A stretch of DNA of 5,215 nucleotides from an uncultured beta proteobacterium. GTDB lineage: Bacteria > Pseudomonadota > Gammaproteobacteria > Burkholderiales > Burkholderiaceae_B. Positions 1 to 5,161 of the stretch are shown here, piece after piece; the first letter of the stretch is position 1; each line of letters starts with the position of its first letter. Below the pieces are notes generated by a model. That model saw only the letters and a list, made by a program, of their open reading frames with translations, ran no database searches and had not been told where the DNA came from. The translations under genes and the position numbers were made by a program. Location of the stretch: assembly GCA_903929925.1 (NCBI GenBank), contig CAIYWO010000456.1:1-5215 (forward strand), in the 5' to 3' direction.

Positions 1-951
1 GGTAACTATGGCGTATTGGCCGGAATAGAAGTCATGCAAACGCTTAATGACGCGGGCATTGAGACCGAAGCGCCCCTAGAAGTGATCGTATGGACCAATG
101 AAGAGGGTTCGCGTTTTGTACCTGTCATGATGGGCTCTGGCGCATTTATTGGCGAATTCAAGACCGCAGAGATCTTGGCACAAAAAGATCGAGATGGGAC
201 AACGGTTGGTGAAGCTCTCAATGCCATCGGTTACGCCGGCAAGGACGTGATTGACCCAAAGACGTTCGGCGCCTACTTTGAAGCACATATAGAGCAAGGT
301 CCTGTGCTGGAGGCCAATGACATCACAATCGGCGTCGTCACAGGCGCACTAGGGCAACGCTGGTTTGATGTAGTTGTCACGGGTTCAGAAGCGCATGCGG
401 GGCCCACACCAATGGCACTGCGCCAAGACGCGCTGCTCGCCGCCTCGCACATGATCCAGACTGTTAACCAGATTGCACACGACTACGCACCCAATGCACG
501 CGGCACCGTTGGCATGTTAGACAACTACCCCAATTCACGTAACGTCATTCCAGGCACTGTAAAGTTCTCTGTCGACTTCCGCGCAGATACTGACGCGACA
601 CTGACCAAAATGGTTGAAGACTTGCACGCACGAGCCAAGGCTATCGCTACGCAGGGCAAAGTCAGTATCGATATCAAACAAGTGGTGTATTTCCCGCCGC
701 AAGCGTTCGCAAGCGAACTCGTCACAGCGGTGCGCAGCGGCGCGAAGACGATCGGGCTATCTGAAATGAATGTGGTGAGTGGCGCCGGTCACGATGCCGT
801 ATACATGGCGCGGGTAGCACCAACGGCGATGATTTTCGTGCCGTGCAAAGACGGTATCAGCCACAATGAGATTGAAGATGCTCGACCCGAGCATCTTGAG
901 GCGGGCTGCAACGTACTGTTGCATGCGATGCTGGATCGCGCCCGCCGCTAA
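1..951 (+). CDS. M20-family Zn-dependent amidohydrolase (N-carbamoyl-L-amino acid hydrolase / allantoate amidohydrolase group), 5' truncated
   Basis: The frame is open from base 1, beginning GNYGVLAGIEV, which matches the internal (F)DG-x-YGVLAG-E segment of this family. The gene therefore starts outside the window. The 316 visible residues compare with a usual 410-420, so about 100 N-terminal residues are missing, including the His-x-Asp metal motif. Visible family motifs, in fragment numbering, are TNEEGSRF (E34 and E35, catalytic base and metal ligand), EAHIEQGPVLE (H96), GSEAHAGPTPM (H132, in the lid/dimerisation domain), SRNVIPG (N181), FRAD (R194), GAGHDA (H264) and SHNE (H288, distal metal ligand). 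Known members are cytosolic dimers that hydrolyse N-carbamoyl amino acids, allantoate or ureidopropionate, using two divalent metal ions. The sequence alone does not settle the substrate. A purine, hydantoin or pyrimidine scavenging role is inferred. The stop at 949-951 lies 4 bases from the convergent pckG stop. Confidence is high for family, low for substrate. Confidence 0.93.
   Translation, partial: GNYGVLAGIEVMQTLNDAGIETEAPLEVIVWTNEEGSRFVPVMMGSGAFIGEFKTAEILAQKDRDGTTVGEALNAIGYAGKDVIDPKTFGAYFEAHIEQGPVLEANDITIGVVTGALGQRWFDVVVTGSEAHAGPTPMALRQDALLAASHMIQTVNQIAHDYAPNARGTVGMLDNYPNSRNVIPGTVKFSVDFRADTDATLTKMVEDLHARAKAIATQGKVSIDIKQVVYFPPQAFASELVTAVRSGAKTIGLSEMNVVSGAGHDAVYMARVAPTAMIFVPCKDGISHNEIEDARPEHLEAGCNVLLHAMLDRARR
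875..897. repeat. Perfect 10-bp inverted repeat (hairpin) inside the hydrolase 3' coding end
   Basis: AAGATGCTCG (875-884) and CGAGCATCTT (888-897) are exact reverse complements separated by a 3-base loop. The repeat lies in the codons just after SHNE of the hydrolase. It is also 58 bases past the stop of pckG on the opposite strand, so it could form in the pckG read-through transcript. Neither side is followed by a real T-run, so it is not a canonical intrinsic terminator. A role as a 3'-end structure for pckG mRNA is inference. Confidence 0.5.
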
Positions 952-955
952 CTGA

Positions 956-2812
956 TCAAGCCAAACGTGACTCGAACGCAGCTCTGATTTTCAGGAGATG
1001 CGCAGGGAGTCCGTGCGCCAATTTTTCGAACAGTTCGTCGTGGAGTTTGAACTCTTGCTTCCAGGCGTTCACGTCGATCGAGGTGATCTTTTTGAACTTG
1101 TCTGAAGAGAAATCCATTCCCGACCAATCAATATCTTCATAGCGTGGTGTGATACCGAACACATGTTCGTCACCTTTCGCATCGCCCTCGATACGTCCCA
1201 GCATCCATTTGAGGACACGGGTGTTATCGCTGAAACCAGGCCAAACAAACTTGCCGTTCTCATCGGTGCGGAACCAGTTCACACAGAAAATCTTTGGAAG
1301 CTTTGTACCCGTGCTTTGCAGACGATTACCGAGCGACAACCAGTGCTCGAAGTACTCGGCCATGTTGTAGCCGCAGAAAGGCAGCATCGCAAACGGATCA
1401 CGGCGCACGACACCTTGCTGGCCAACGGCCGCAGCAGTGGTCTCGGAGCCCATGGTTGCCGCCATGTACACACCTTCAGCCCAGTCACGTGCCTCAGTAA
1501 CGAGCGGAACCGTGGTTGAACGACGACCACCAAAGATAAACGCATCGATCACAACACCAGCGGGGTTATCCCACTCGGAATCTAAAACGGGGTTCTGCGT
1601 GGCAGACACAGTGAAACGCGCGTTAGGATGGGCAGCTTTAACGCCCTTCTCTTTTGCGGACTCTGGTGTCCAGTCGCGTCCCTGCCAGTCGATGCAATGT
1701 GCTGGTGGTACCTTTGTCATGCCTTCCCACCACACATCGCCATCATCTGTCAGTGCGACGTTTGTAAAGATTGTGTCTTGCTTGAGCGTCGCCATGCAGT
1801 TGAAGTTCGACTGCTCGTTGGTGCCTGGAGCCACACCAAAATAACCCGCCTCAGGATTGATTGCGCGCAAGTTGCCTTGTGCGTCGGGCTTGATCCAAGC
1901 AATGTCATCGCCAATCGTCGTAATCTTCCAGCCTTGCTGGGCAAGCCCTGCAGGAGGAATCAACATTGCGAAGTTGGTTTTACCGCACGCTGAAGGGAAC
2001 GCTGCAGCAACGTGATACTTTTTGCCCCAAGGCGCTTGCACACCCAGAATCAGCATGTGCTCGGCCAGCCAACCGACGGACTTGTCATTGGCCTCGCGAC
2101 GTCCCATGGTGGACGCGATCCGCAAGGCGAAACATTTTTTACCGAGCAGTGCATTGCCACCGTAACCGGAGCCGTAGGACCAAATCTCGCGGGTCTCGGG
2201 GAAATGCACAATATATTTTGTTTCGTTACATGGCCAAACAACGTCTTTCTGGCCTGCAGCCAAAGGCGCGCCAACGGTATGTACGCAAGGCACAAACTCG
2301 CCGTCTGTGCCGAGGATGTCATACACCTTCTTGCCCATGCGCGTCATCATGCGCATGTTGACGACCACATACGGTGAGTCAGACAGTTCAATACCGATCT
2401 GCGCAATCGGCGAGCCCAAAGGACCCATCGAGAAGGGAATCACGTAGAGTGTGCGACCCTGCATGGCACCTTCAAACAACTCATCAAGCTTGGTGCGCAT
2501 TTCAGCAGGCGCGATCCAGTTGTTGGTTGGTCCGGCTGCGTTTTTGTCCTGACTGCAAATGAACGTGCGGTCTTCAACGCGTGCAACGTCATCAGGTGAC
2601 GAACGCGCCAAAAACGAATTGGGGCGCTTGGCAGGGTTCAGCTTCAACAGCATCCCAGACTGGACCATTTCAGCACACAGGCGGTCATACTCTTCCTGGG
2701 AGCCATCGCACCAAACAACTTTGGCAGGCTTAACTTTGGCGGCAATGGCGCCAACCCAATCCTTTAAACCTTGGTGACGGACGTATTCAGGAGCGTTCAG
2801 TGATAGATTCAT
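956..2812 (-). CDS. pckG: Phosphoenolpyruvate carboxykinase (GTP)
   Basis: The 618-residue product is full length for the GTP-dependent enzyme, which converts oxaloacetate + GTP to PEP + GDP + CO2 in gluconeogenesis in the cytosol. Motifs in order are: ARVEDRTF (R78, substrate site); YGSGYGGNALLGKK at 213-226 (K226, metal ligand); AEHMLILG (H252, metal ligand); AFPSACGKTN at 271-280 (P-loop, with the reactive C276 of this class and K278); TIGDDIAW (D302/D303, metal); EAGYFGVAPG at 321-330; GGRRSTTVPLV at 428-438; a mobile lid around 452-466 containing GSETTAAA; FCGYNMAEYFEHWL at 479-492; and VNWFRTDENGKF plus FSDNTRVLKWM at 511-537. No key residue is missing. The chosen ATG (2810-2812) gives the usual short N-terminal arm before WVGAIAAKV. 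No clear Shine-Dalgarno sequence precedes it; that space holds a small tandem repeat. The gene diverges from the small secreted-protein gene across 230 bases and converges on the hydrolase gene. The ATP-type enzyme (PckA) is excluded by these motifs. Confidence 0.98.
   Translation of the reverse strand: MNLSLNAPEYVRHQGLKDWVGAIAAKVKPAKVVWCDGSQEEYDRLCAEMVQSGMLLKLNPAKRPNSFLARSSPDDVARVEDRTFICSQDKNAAGPTNNWIAPAEMRTKLDELFEGAMQGRTLYVIPFSMGPLGSPIAQIGIELSDSPYVVVNMRMMTRMGKKVYDILGTDGEFVPCVHTVGAPLAAGQKDVVWPCNETKYIVHFPETREIWSYGSGYGGNALLGKKCFALRIASTMGRREANDKSVGWLAEHMLILGVQAPWGKKYHVAAAFPSACGKTNFAMLIPPAGLAQQGWKITTIGDDIAWIKPDAQGNLRAINPEAGYFGVAPGTNEQSNFNCMATLKQDTIFTNVALTDDGDVWWEGMTKVPPAHCIDWQGRDWTPESAKEKGVKAAHPNARFTVSATQNPVLDSEWDNPAGVVIDAFIFGGRRSTTVPLVTEARDWAEGVYMAATMGSETTAAAVGQQGVVRRDPFAMLPFCGYNMAEYFEHWLSLGNRLQSTGTKLPKIFCVNWFRTDENGKFVWPGFSDNTRVLKWMLGRIEGDAKGDEHVFGITPRYEDIDWSGMDFSSDKFKKITSIDVNAWKQEFKLHDELFEKLAHGLPAHLLKIRAAFESRLA
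1000..1026 (+). terminator. Candidate intrinsic terminator of the hydrolase gene, inside the pckG 3' end
   Basis: GCGCA (1000-1004) pairs with TGCGC (1014-1018). Inside that stem, GG (1006-1007) pairs with CC (1011-1012) around a 3-base loop, leaving one G-G mismatch. CAATTTTT follows (1019-1026). It begins 49 bases after the hydrolase stop and reads in the right direction. The stem is short and the T-run starts three bases late, so it is only a moderate candidate. It lies within pckG codons, as expected where the genes are 4 bases apart. Confidence 0.35.
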
Positions 2813-2813
2813 A

Positions 2814-2828
2814 TCAATGTTTCAATGT
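2814..2828. repeat. Tandem 7-bp repeat directly upstream of the pckG start
   Basis: TCAATGT occurs at 2814-2820 and 2822-2828, separated by one T. Read on the pckG strand it is ACATTGA-A-ACATTGA, ending one base before the ATG. It occupies the place where a Shine-Dalgarno sequence would be expected, and no purine-rich ribosome-binding sequence is visible there. Function is unknown; it may simply be a short chance duplication. Confidence 0.45.
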
Positions 2829-2831
2829 GAC

Positions 2832-2847
2832 GACAGGATTAAGACTC
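2832..2847. promoter_or_regulatory. Operator-like repeat, copy 1 (pckG leader)
   Basis: GACAGGATTAAGACTC lies 20 bases upstream of the pckG start codon. It matches copy 2 at 2944-2960 in the same orientation, with two substitutions and one single-base indel. Copies this similar at both ends of a divergent intergenic region suggest a site for one regulator, but no known regulator motif is recognised. An alternative is a chance or decayed duplication. Confidence 0.35.
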
Positions 2848-2894
2848 AATAGCCCGCTATCGTAGCACCGTAGACGACCTCGAGGAGCCGATTC

Positions 2895-2949
2895 CCCGTC
2901 AAAATATGTGCGTTTCTGCGTTGCAACATAGTTAGCAATCATTGACGGG
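2895..2949. repeat. Inverted TTGACGGG arms in the divergent promoter region
   Basis: CCCGTCAA (2895-2902) and TTGACGGG (2942-2949) are exact reverse complements 39 bases apart. Each arm contains a TTGACG resembling a sigma-70 -35 element pointing outward: the left arm towards pckG, the right arm towards the gene at 3043. The left arm has no convincing -10 at normal spacing, so it may be an operator half rather than a promoter. The right arm overlaps operator-like repeat copy 2. Confidence 0.4.
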
Positions 2950-2973
2950 ATTTAAGAGTCCGTTAGGTACACT
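2942..2973 (+). promoter_or_regulatory. Candidate promoter for the small secreted-protein gene
   Basis: TTGACG (2942-2947, five of six consensus bases) is followed by TACACT (2968-2973, four of six). The spacer of 20 bases is longer than the usual 16-18, so the promoter would be weak or activator-dependent, or the true -10 lies elsewhere. Transcription would start near 2980, giving a leader of about 60 bases before the GTG at 3043. Confidence 0.3.
2944..2960. promoter_or_regulatory. Operator-like repeat, copy 2 (overlapping a -35 element)
   Basis: GACGGGATTTAAGAGTC repeats copy 1 (2832-2847) in direct orientation, starting 112 bases away. It overlaps the TTGACG -35-like element of the candidate rightward promoter, so a protein bound here would be placed to block or alter RNA polymerase binding. 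Basis: the similarity is seen directly; the regulatory role is inferred. Confidence 0.35.
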
Positions 2974-3030
2974 ATGCGGGAAGTTATTAGCATATTTGTT
3001 GTTGCTACCGAGGCCTAAGCAAATCTTTTA

Positions 3031-3036
3031 AAGGAG
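3031..3036 (+). promoter_or_regulatory. Shine-Dalgarno supporting a GTG start
   Basis: AAGGAG ends 6 bases before the GTG at 3043-3045. This strong site decides in favour of the GTG start, and the signal peptide is complete only from here. Confidence 0.8.
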
Positions 3037-3042
3037 TCGTCC

Positions 3043-3369
3043 GTGTCCAAACCCTCCGCACGATGCGCCGTTGCACCCTTTATGACCGCCCTGGCACTAC
3101 TTTGTACGTCTTTTTCGGTGCAGGCCCAGCAACCTCTGAGCAAAATTGGCTCATGCCCAAGCGGCTATCACGCCAGCGGCAACTACTGCACCCCCTCCTC
3201 GACTTCTGCCAAACCCGCTATAGCTAAAGTCGGCTCTTGTCCGTCTGGGTACCACACCAGCGGCAACTACTGCCTGGCAAGCAGCTCTTCGAGTAAACCC
3301 GCCGTCATCAAATCGGGCAGTTGCCCAAGCGGCTACCACACGAGTGGTGCTTATTGTTTGCGGAACTAA
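3043..3369 (+). CDS. Small predicted secreted protein with three C-x10-C repeats, function unknown
   Basis: The 108-residue protein starts at a GTG with a strong Shine-Dalgarno site. Residues 1-28 form a classical signal peptide: K3 and R7, a hydrophobic stretch from about 9 to 24, and a VQA cleavage site before Q29. The lipobox around C21 (ALLC) does not fit well, so a lipoprotein is unlikely. The mature part is almost entirely three repeats of 28 residues, at 34-61, 62-89 and 90-108, the last cut short after its core. The core is K-x-GSCPSGYH-x-SG-x-YC, and cysteines fall at 38/49, 66/77 and 94/105. The linkers are rich in Ser, Ala, Pro and Lys. One disulfide per repeat is plausible after export to the periplasm or outside. 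I do not recognise a characterised family. The gene diverges from pckG and precedes the dioxygenase gene by 102 bases on the same strand. A cell-surface or periplasmic binding role is a guess only. Confidence 0.85.
   Translation: MSKPSARCAVAPFMTALALLCTSFSVQAQQPLSKIGSCPSGYHASGNYCTPSSTSAKPAIAKVGSCPSGYHTSGNYCLASSSSSKPAVIKSGSCPSGYHTSGAYCLRN
3142..3366 (+). repeat. In-frame 84-bp tandem repeats (2.7 units) coding the Cys-repeat domain
   Basis: Units start at 3142, 3226 and 3310 with an exact 84-base period. The protein cores are nearly identical while the DNA differs at many synonymous sites. For example, the Pro-Ser-Gly codons are CCA AGC GGC in units 1 and 3 but CCG TCT GGG in unit 2. This points to an old duplication held by selection on the protein rather than a recent slippage event. 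Confidence 0.85.
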
Positions 3370-3457
3370 ACGCGGAACAAGGACCGCACCATAGCCCGCC
3401 GCAGCGGAGTATATTTATTCGAAAACAACATTGCGCACCTGACAGCAACAATGGGCC

Positions 3458-3464
3458 AAAGGGA
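3458..3464 (+). promoter_or_regulatory. Shine-Dalgarno choosing the dioxygenase start at 3472
   Basis: AAAGGGA lies 7 bases before ATG 3472. The in-frame ATG at 3451 has only CAGCAACA upstream and no ribosome-binding sequence, so the downstream start is preferred. The choice changes only the first seven residues. Confidence 0.65.
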
Positions 3465-3471
3465 CAACGAT

Positions 3472-4350
3472 ATGACACTCCGCTTTAAGAAACTTCACCC
3501 CACTTTCATGGCCGAGGTCAGCCCCGTAGACCTAAGAACGGTTCACGACGAGCCAACACTCGCAGCCTTGCGCGCAGCCATGACCGAATTTGGGGTTTTG
3601 GTCTTTCATGACCAGCACTTCAGCTACGACGATCAAATAGAGTTCGCGCAACGTATGGACGGAGCGCTCCACAGCAAGACCTCCTCGTCTGTCCTCAGCA
3701 AGAACCGCTTCGGCAATGAAGCCCTGACGGATATTTCGAACGTTGGGCAAGATGGCAATATTCTTGAGGCGGCAGACCGCCGAAGGATGAATGGCATCAG
3801 CAACAGAATCTGGCACACCGATGCCTCGTTCGAGGATCCTTCAGGTCGCTACTCGATGCTCTATGCGCGCAATATCCCGCCTGTGCGAGCCGATACCGAG
3901 TTTGCGGATATGCGTGCAGCGTACGAGGCGTTAGACACAGACACTAAGAAAGCGATCGAAGATCTTCACGTCTATCATTCGATTGTTTATTCGCGCCACA
4001 CGATGGGCTTTGATTTTTCAGCCGAAGAAAGCGCAAAGCTACCTGGCGCAACCCACCCGTTGGTCAGACAAATCGAAGGCTCCAATCGCAAGGCGCTTTA
4101 TTTGGCCTCGCATGCGGCGCATGTCACCGAGTGGCCCGTCCCAGAGGGTCGCTTATTGCTCAAGGACTTGATCGAGCATGCAACCAGACGAGAGTTTTTA
4201 AACAGCCACGAGTGGTCACTAGGCGACTTGGTCATTTGGGACAATCGCACCACGATGCATCGGGCACGCCCCTTCGATGACAAGGCCTACAAGCGTGAGC
4301 TCACACGAGTCACCACGCTTGACTTGCCTAGGGCTACGTCCCAACCTTAA
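3472..4350 (+). CDS. TfdA/TauD-family Fe(II)/2-oxoglutarate-dependent dioxygenase
   Basis: The 292-residue protein is the right length for this family; TfdA, the 2,4-dichlorophenoxyacetate dioxygenase, has about 287. Members couple decarboxylation of 2-oxoglutarate to hydroxylation of a substrate, often a carboxylate or sulfonate, in the cytosol. The iron-binding facial triad is complete: H115 and D117 in WHTDASF, and H263 in WDNRTTMHRA. T142 in ADTEFADMRAAYEAL and R275, about 12 residues after the distal His, fit the 2-oxoglutarate site. Segments such as TDISNV-x-x-DG, DPSGRYSMLYA, LLLKDLIEHATRREF and LGDLVIWDNR resemble TfdA more closely than TauD, as I recall those sequences. Many TfdA-like proteins in Burkholderiales have untested substrates, and no other tfd or ssu/tau genes are visible, so activity on 2,4-D or taurine is not claimed. 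The 3' end overlaps the convergent dehydrogenase gene by 17 bases. No convincing promoter of its own is seen; read-through from the gene at 3043 is possible. Confidence 0.93.
   Translation: MTLRFKKLHPTFMAEVSPVDLRTVHDEPTLAALRAAMTEFGVLVFHDQHFSYDDQIEFAQRMDGALHSKTSSSVLSKNRFGNEALTDISNVGQDGNILEAADRRRMNGISNRIWHTDASFEDPSGRYSMLYARNIPPVRADTEFADMRAAYEALDTDTKKAIEDLHVYHSIVYSRHTMGFDFSAEESAKLPGATHPLVRQIEGSNRKALYLASHAAHVTEWPVPEGRLLLKDLIEHATRREFLNSHEWSLGDLVIWDNRTTMHRARPFDDKAYKRELTRVTTLDLPRATSQP
4291..4320. repeat. Inverted repeat past the AspDH-like stop, within the dioxygenase gene
   Basis: AAGCGTG (4291-4297) and CACGCTT (4314-4320) pair across a 16-base loop. The left arm overlaps a 10-base palindrome, GTGAGCTCAC (4295-4304). 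It sits 13 bases beyond the stop of the minus-strand gene. No T-run follows on that strand, so terminator function is weakly supported. Confidence 0.3.
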
Positions 4351-5161
4351 AACCGGACTGCATCTTGCGCAGCAGTGCGATCACGCTCTGCGCAACGATT
4401 CGGCCAGTTTTTGGGTTTTCTGAAGGAATGTTTTCCATCGTCATTGTGAACTTTGCAGAATCCGAATCCACGACGATGGTGTGCGTGTTGCGTACAACGC
4501 CCGGGTCAGCCCAAATCTCAAGCAAGGTTTTTTCTGGACCAATGCCCGACAGAGCAAGAGCCACAACCACGTTGAGGTTTGCTGGAAAGCCTTTGGCAGC
4601 ATCCCGTGCATTACCCTCGAACACCTTCTTCGCTTCAGTTAGGCCCTCGATACTGATGTTATTTTCGATTAGGTGAGGCGCACCTGCCAACCCATTTGGT
4701 GGCTTGCGTGTGACCATACGCACTGTATGAATCGTGCCCTCGGCTGCAGCGATCATGGCGTCTAAGCCGATCAATGCACCCGTTGGAACATGAATCACAC
4801 CGCCTTGCGTTTTGGCTGCCTCGATCAGTTCGGGATGAAACAGTAGCGCTCCGACCGACAACACCACGACTTGCTTTTTGGCCTGCAGAAAAGGCGTAAC
4901 GATTTCGGGCAACAACGCAGCGGGCGCACATTCGATCACCAAATCCGCCTCGGGCTCGAGCTGCCCAATCGTCAGTACTTTGACTGGGTGTGTCAGTGTA
5001 GAAACAAAGCTAGCCGCTTTTACGTGATCCTTGGCTGAGACAGCTGTCAGGACCACACCCGGCACTTTACCGGCGGCTAGACTCTTTGCGATTGACTTAC
5101 CAATAGCACCCAGACCCGCGATCGCGACACGCAAAGGCTTCGAGGCTTGTGTTTGAGACAT
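4334..5161 (-). CDS. Aspartate dehydrogenase family oxidoreductase (putative L-aspartate dehydrogenase)
   Basis: The 275-residue product begins with a Rossmann NAD(P)-binding fold, VAIAGLGAIGKSIAKSL (G16-x-G18-x-x-G21), followed by VIECAP at 75-80 and LSVGALL at 101-107. The C-terminal half has the marks of the aspartate dehydrogenase domain: PTGALIGLDAM at 126-136, GFPANLNVVVALALSGIG at 191-208, a candidate catalytic H227 in RNTHTI, and SENPKTGRIVAQSVIALL at 247-264. Characterised relatives oxidatively deaminate L-aspartate to oxaloacetate/iminoaspartate, and some (NadX) feed NAD synthesis through iminoaspartate. No NAD-synthesis genes are visible here, so a catabolic role or a different substrate is equally possible. 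The length is typical. The ATG (5159-5161) has only a weak AGG 10 bases upstream. The gene converges on the dioxygenase gene with a 17-base overlap of the 3' ends. Confidence 0.88.
   Translation of the reverse strand: MSQTQASKPLRVAIAGLGAIGKSIAKSLAAGKVPGVVLTAVSAKDHVKAASFVSTLTHPVKVLTIGQLEPEADLVIECAPAALLPEIVTPFLQAKKQVVVLSVGALLFHPELIEAAKTQGGVIHVPTGALIGLDAMIAAAEGTIHTVRMVTRKPPNGLAGAPHLIENNISIEGLTEAKKVFEGNARDAAKGFPANLNVVVALALSGIGPEKTLLEIWADPGVVRNTHTIVVDSDSAKFTMTMENIPSENPKTGRIVAQSVIALLRKMQSGFKVGT
4365..4395. terminator. Strong hairpin just past the dioxygenase stop, possible 3'-end structure
   Basis: TTGCGCAG (4365-4372) pairs perfectly with CTGCGCAA (4388-4395). After one bulged C, AGTG (4374-4377) pairs with CGCT (4384-4387), including one G-T pair, leaving a 6-base loop. 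The structure starts 14 bases after the dioxygenase stop, inside codons of the convergent dehydrogenase. The nearest T-run on the + strand (4412-4416) is too far for a classical intrinsic terminator, so a Rho-linked or mRNA-protecting 3' end is more likely than a textbook terminator. Confidence 0.35.

Noticed and set aside
1163..2377. Several plus-strand open frames of 118-135 codons opposite pckG, such as 1437-1844 and 2012-2377
   Set aside because: They lie antisense to a motif-complete pckG, show low-complexity shadow composition and no recognisable domain, and lack ribosome-binding sites.
2921..2938. TTGC...GCAA partial palindrome as a LysR-type or other operator
   Set aside because: Only the four outer pairs and a few inner ones match; too imperfect to call.
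3151..3339. Minus-strand open frame antisense to the secreted-protein gene
   Set aside because: It mirrors the repeat-containing gene, so its own repetitiveness is a by-product; it has no ribosome-binding site or independent support.
3142..3366. 84-bp repeats as a CRISPR or intergenic repeat array
   Set aside because: The units are contiguous, in frame and coding, with no spacers and synonymous divergence typical of a protein repeat.
3396..3407. CCGC-CGCA-GCGG hairpin as a terminator after the secreted-protein gene
   Set aside because: The stem is only 4 bp and is followed by mixed AT sequence rather than a T-run.
3410..3415. TATATT as the -10 of a dioxygenase promoter
   Set aside because: It matches the -10 consensus at five of six bases, but no -35-like sequence exists 16-18 bases upstream.
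3451..3471. Upstream ATG at 3451 as the dioxygenase start
   Set aside because: No Shine-Dalgarno sequence precedes it, while AAAGGGA is well placed for ATG 3472, where the family-like N-terminus also begins.
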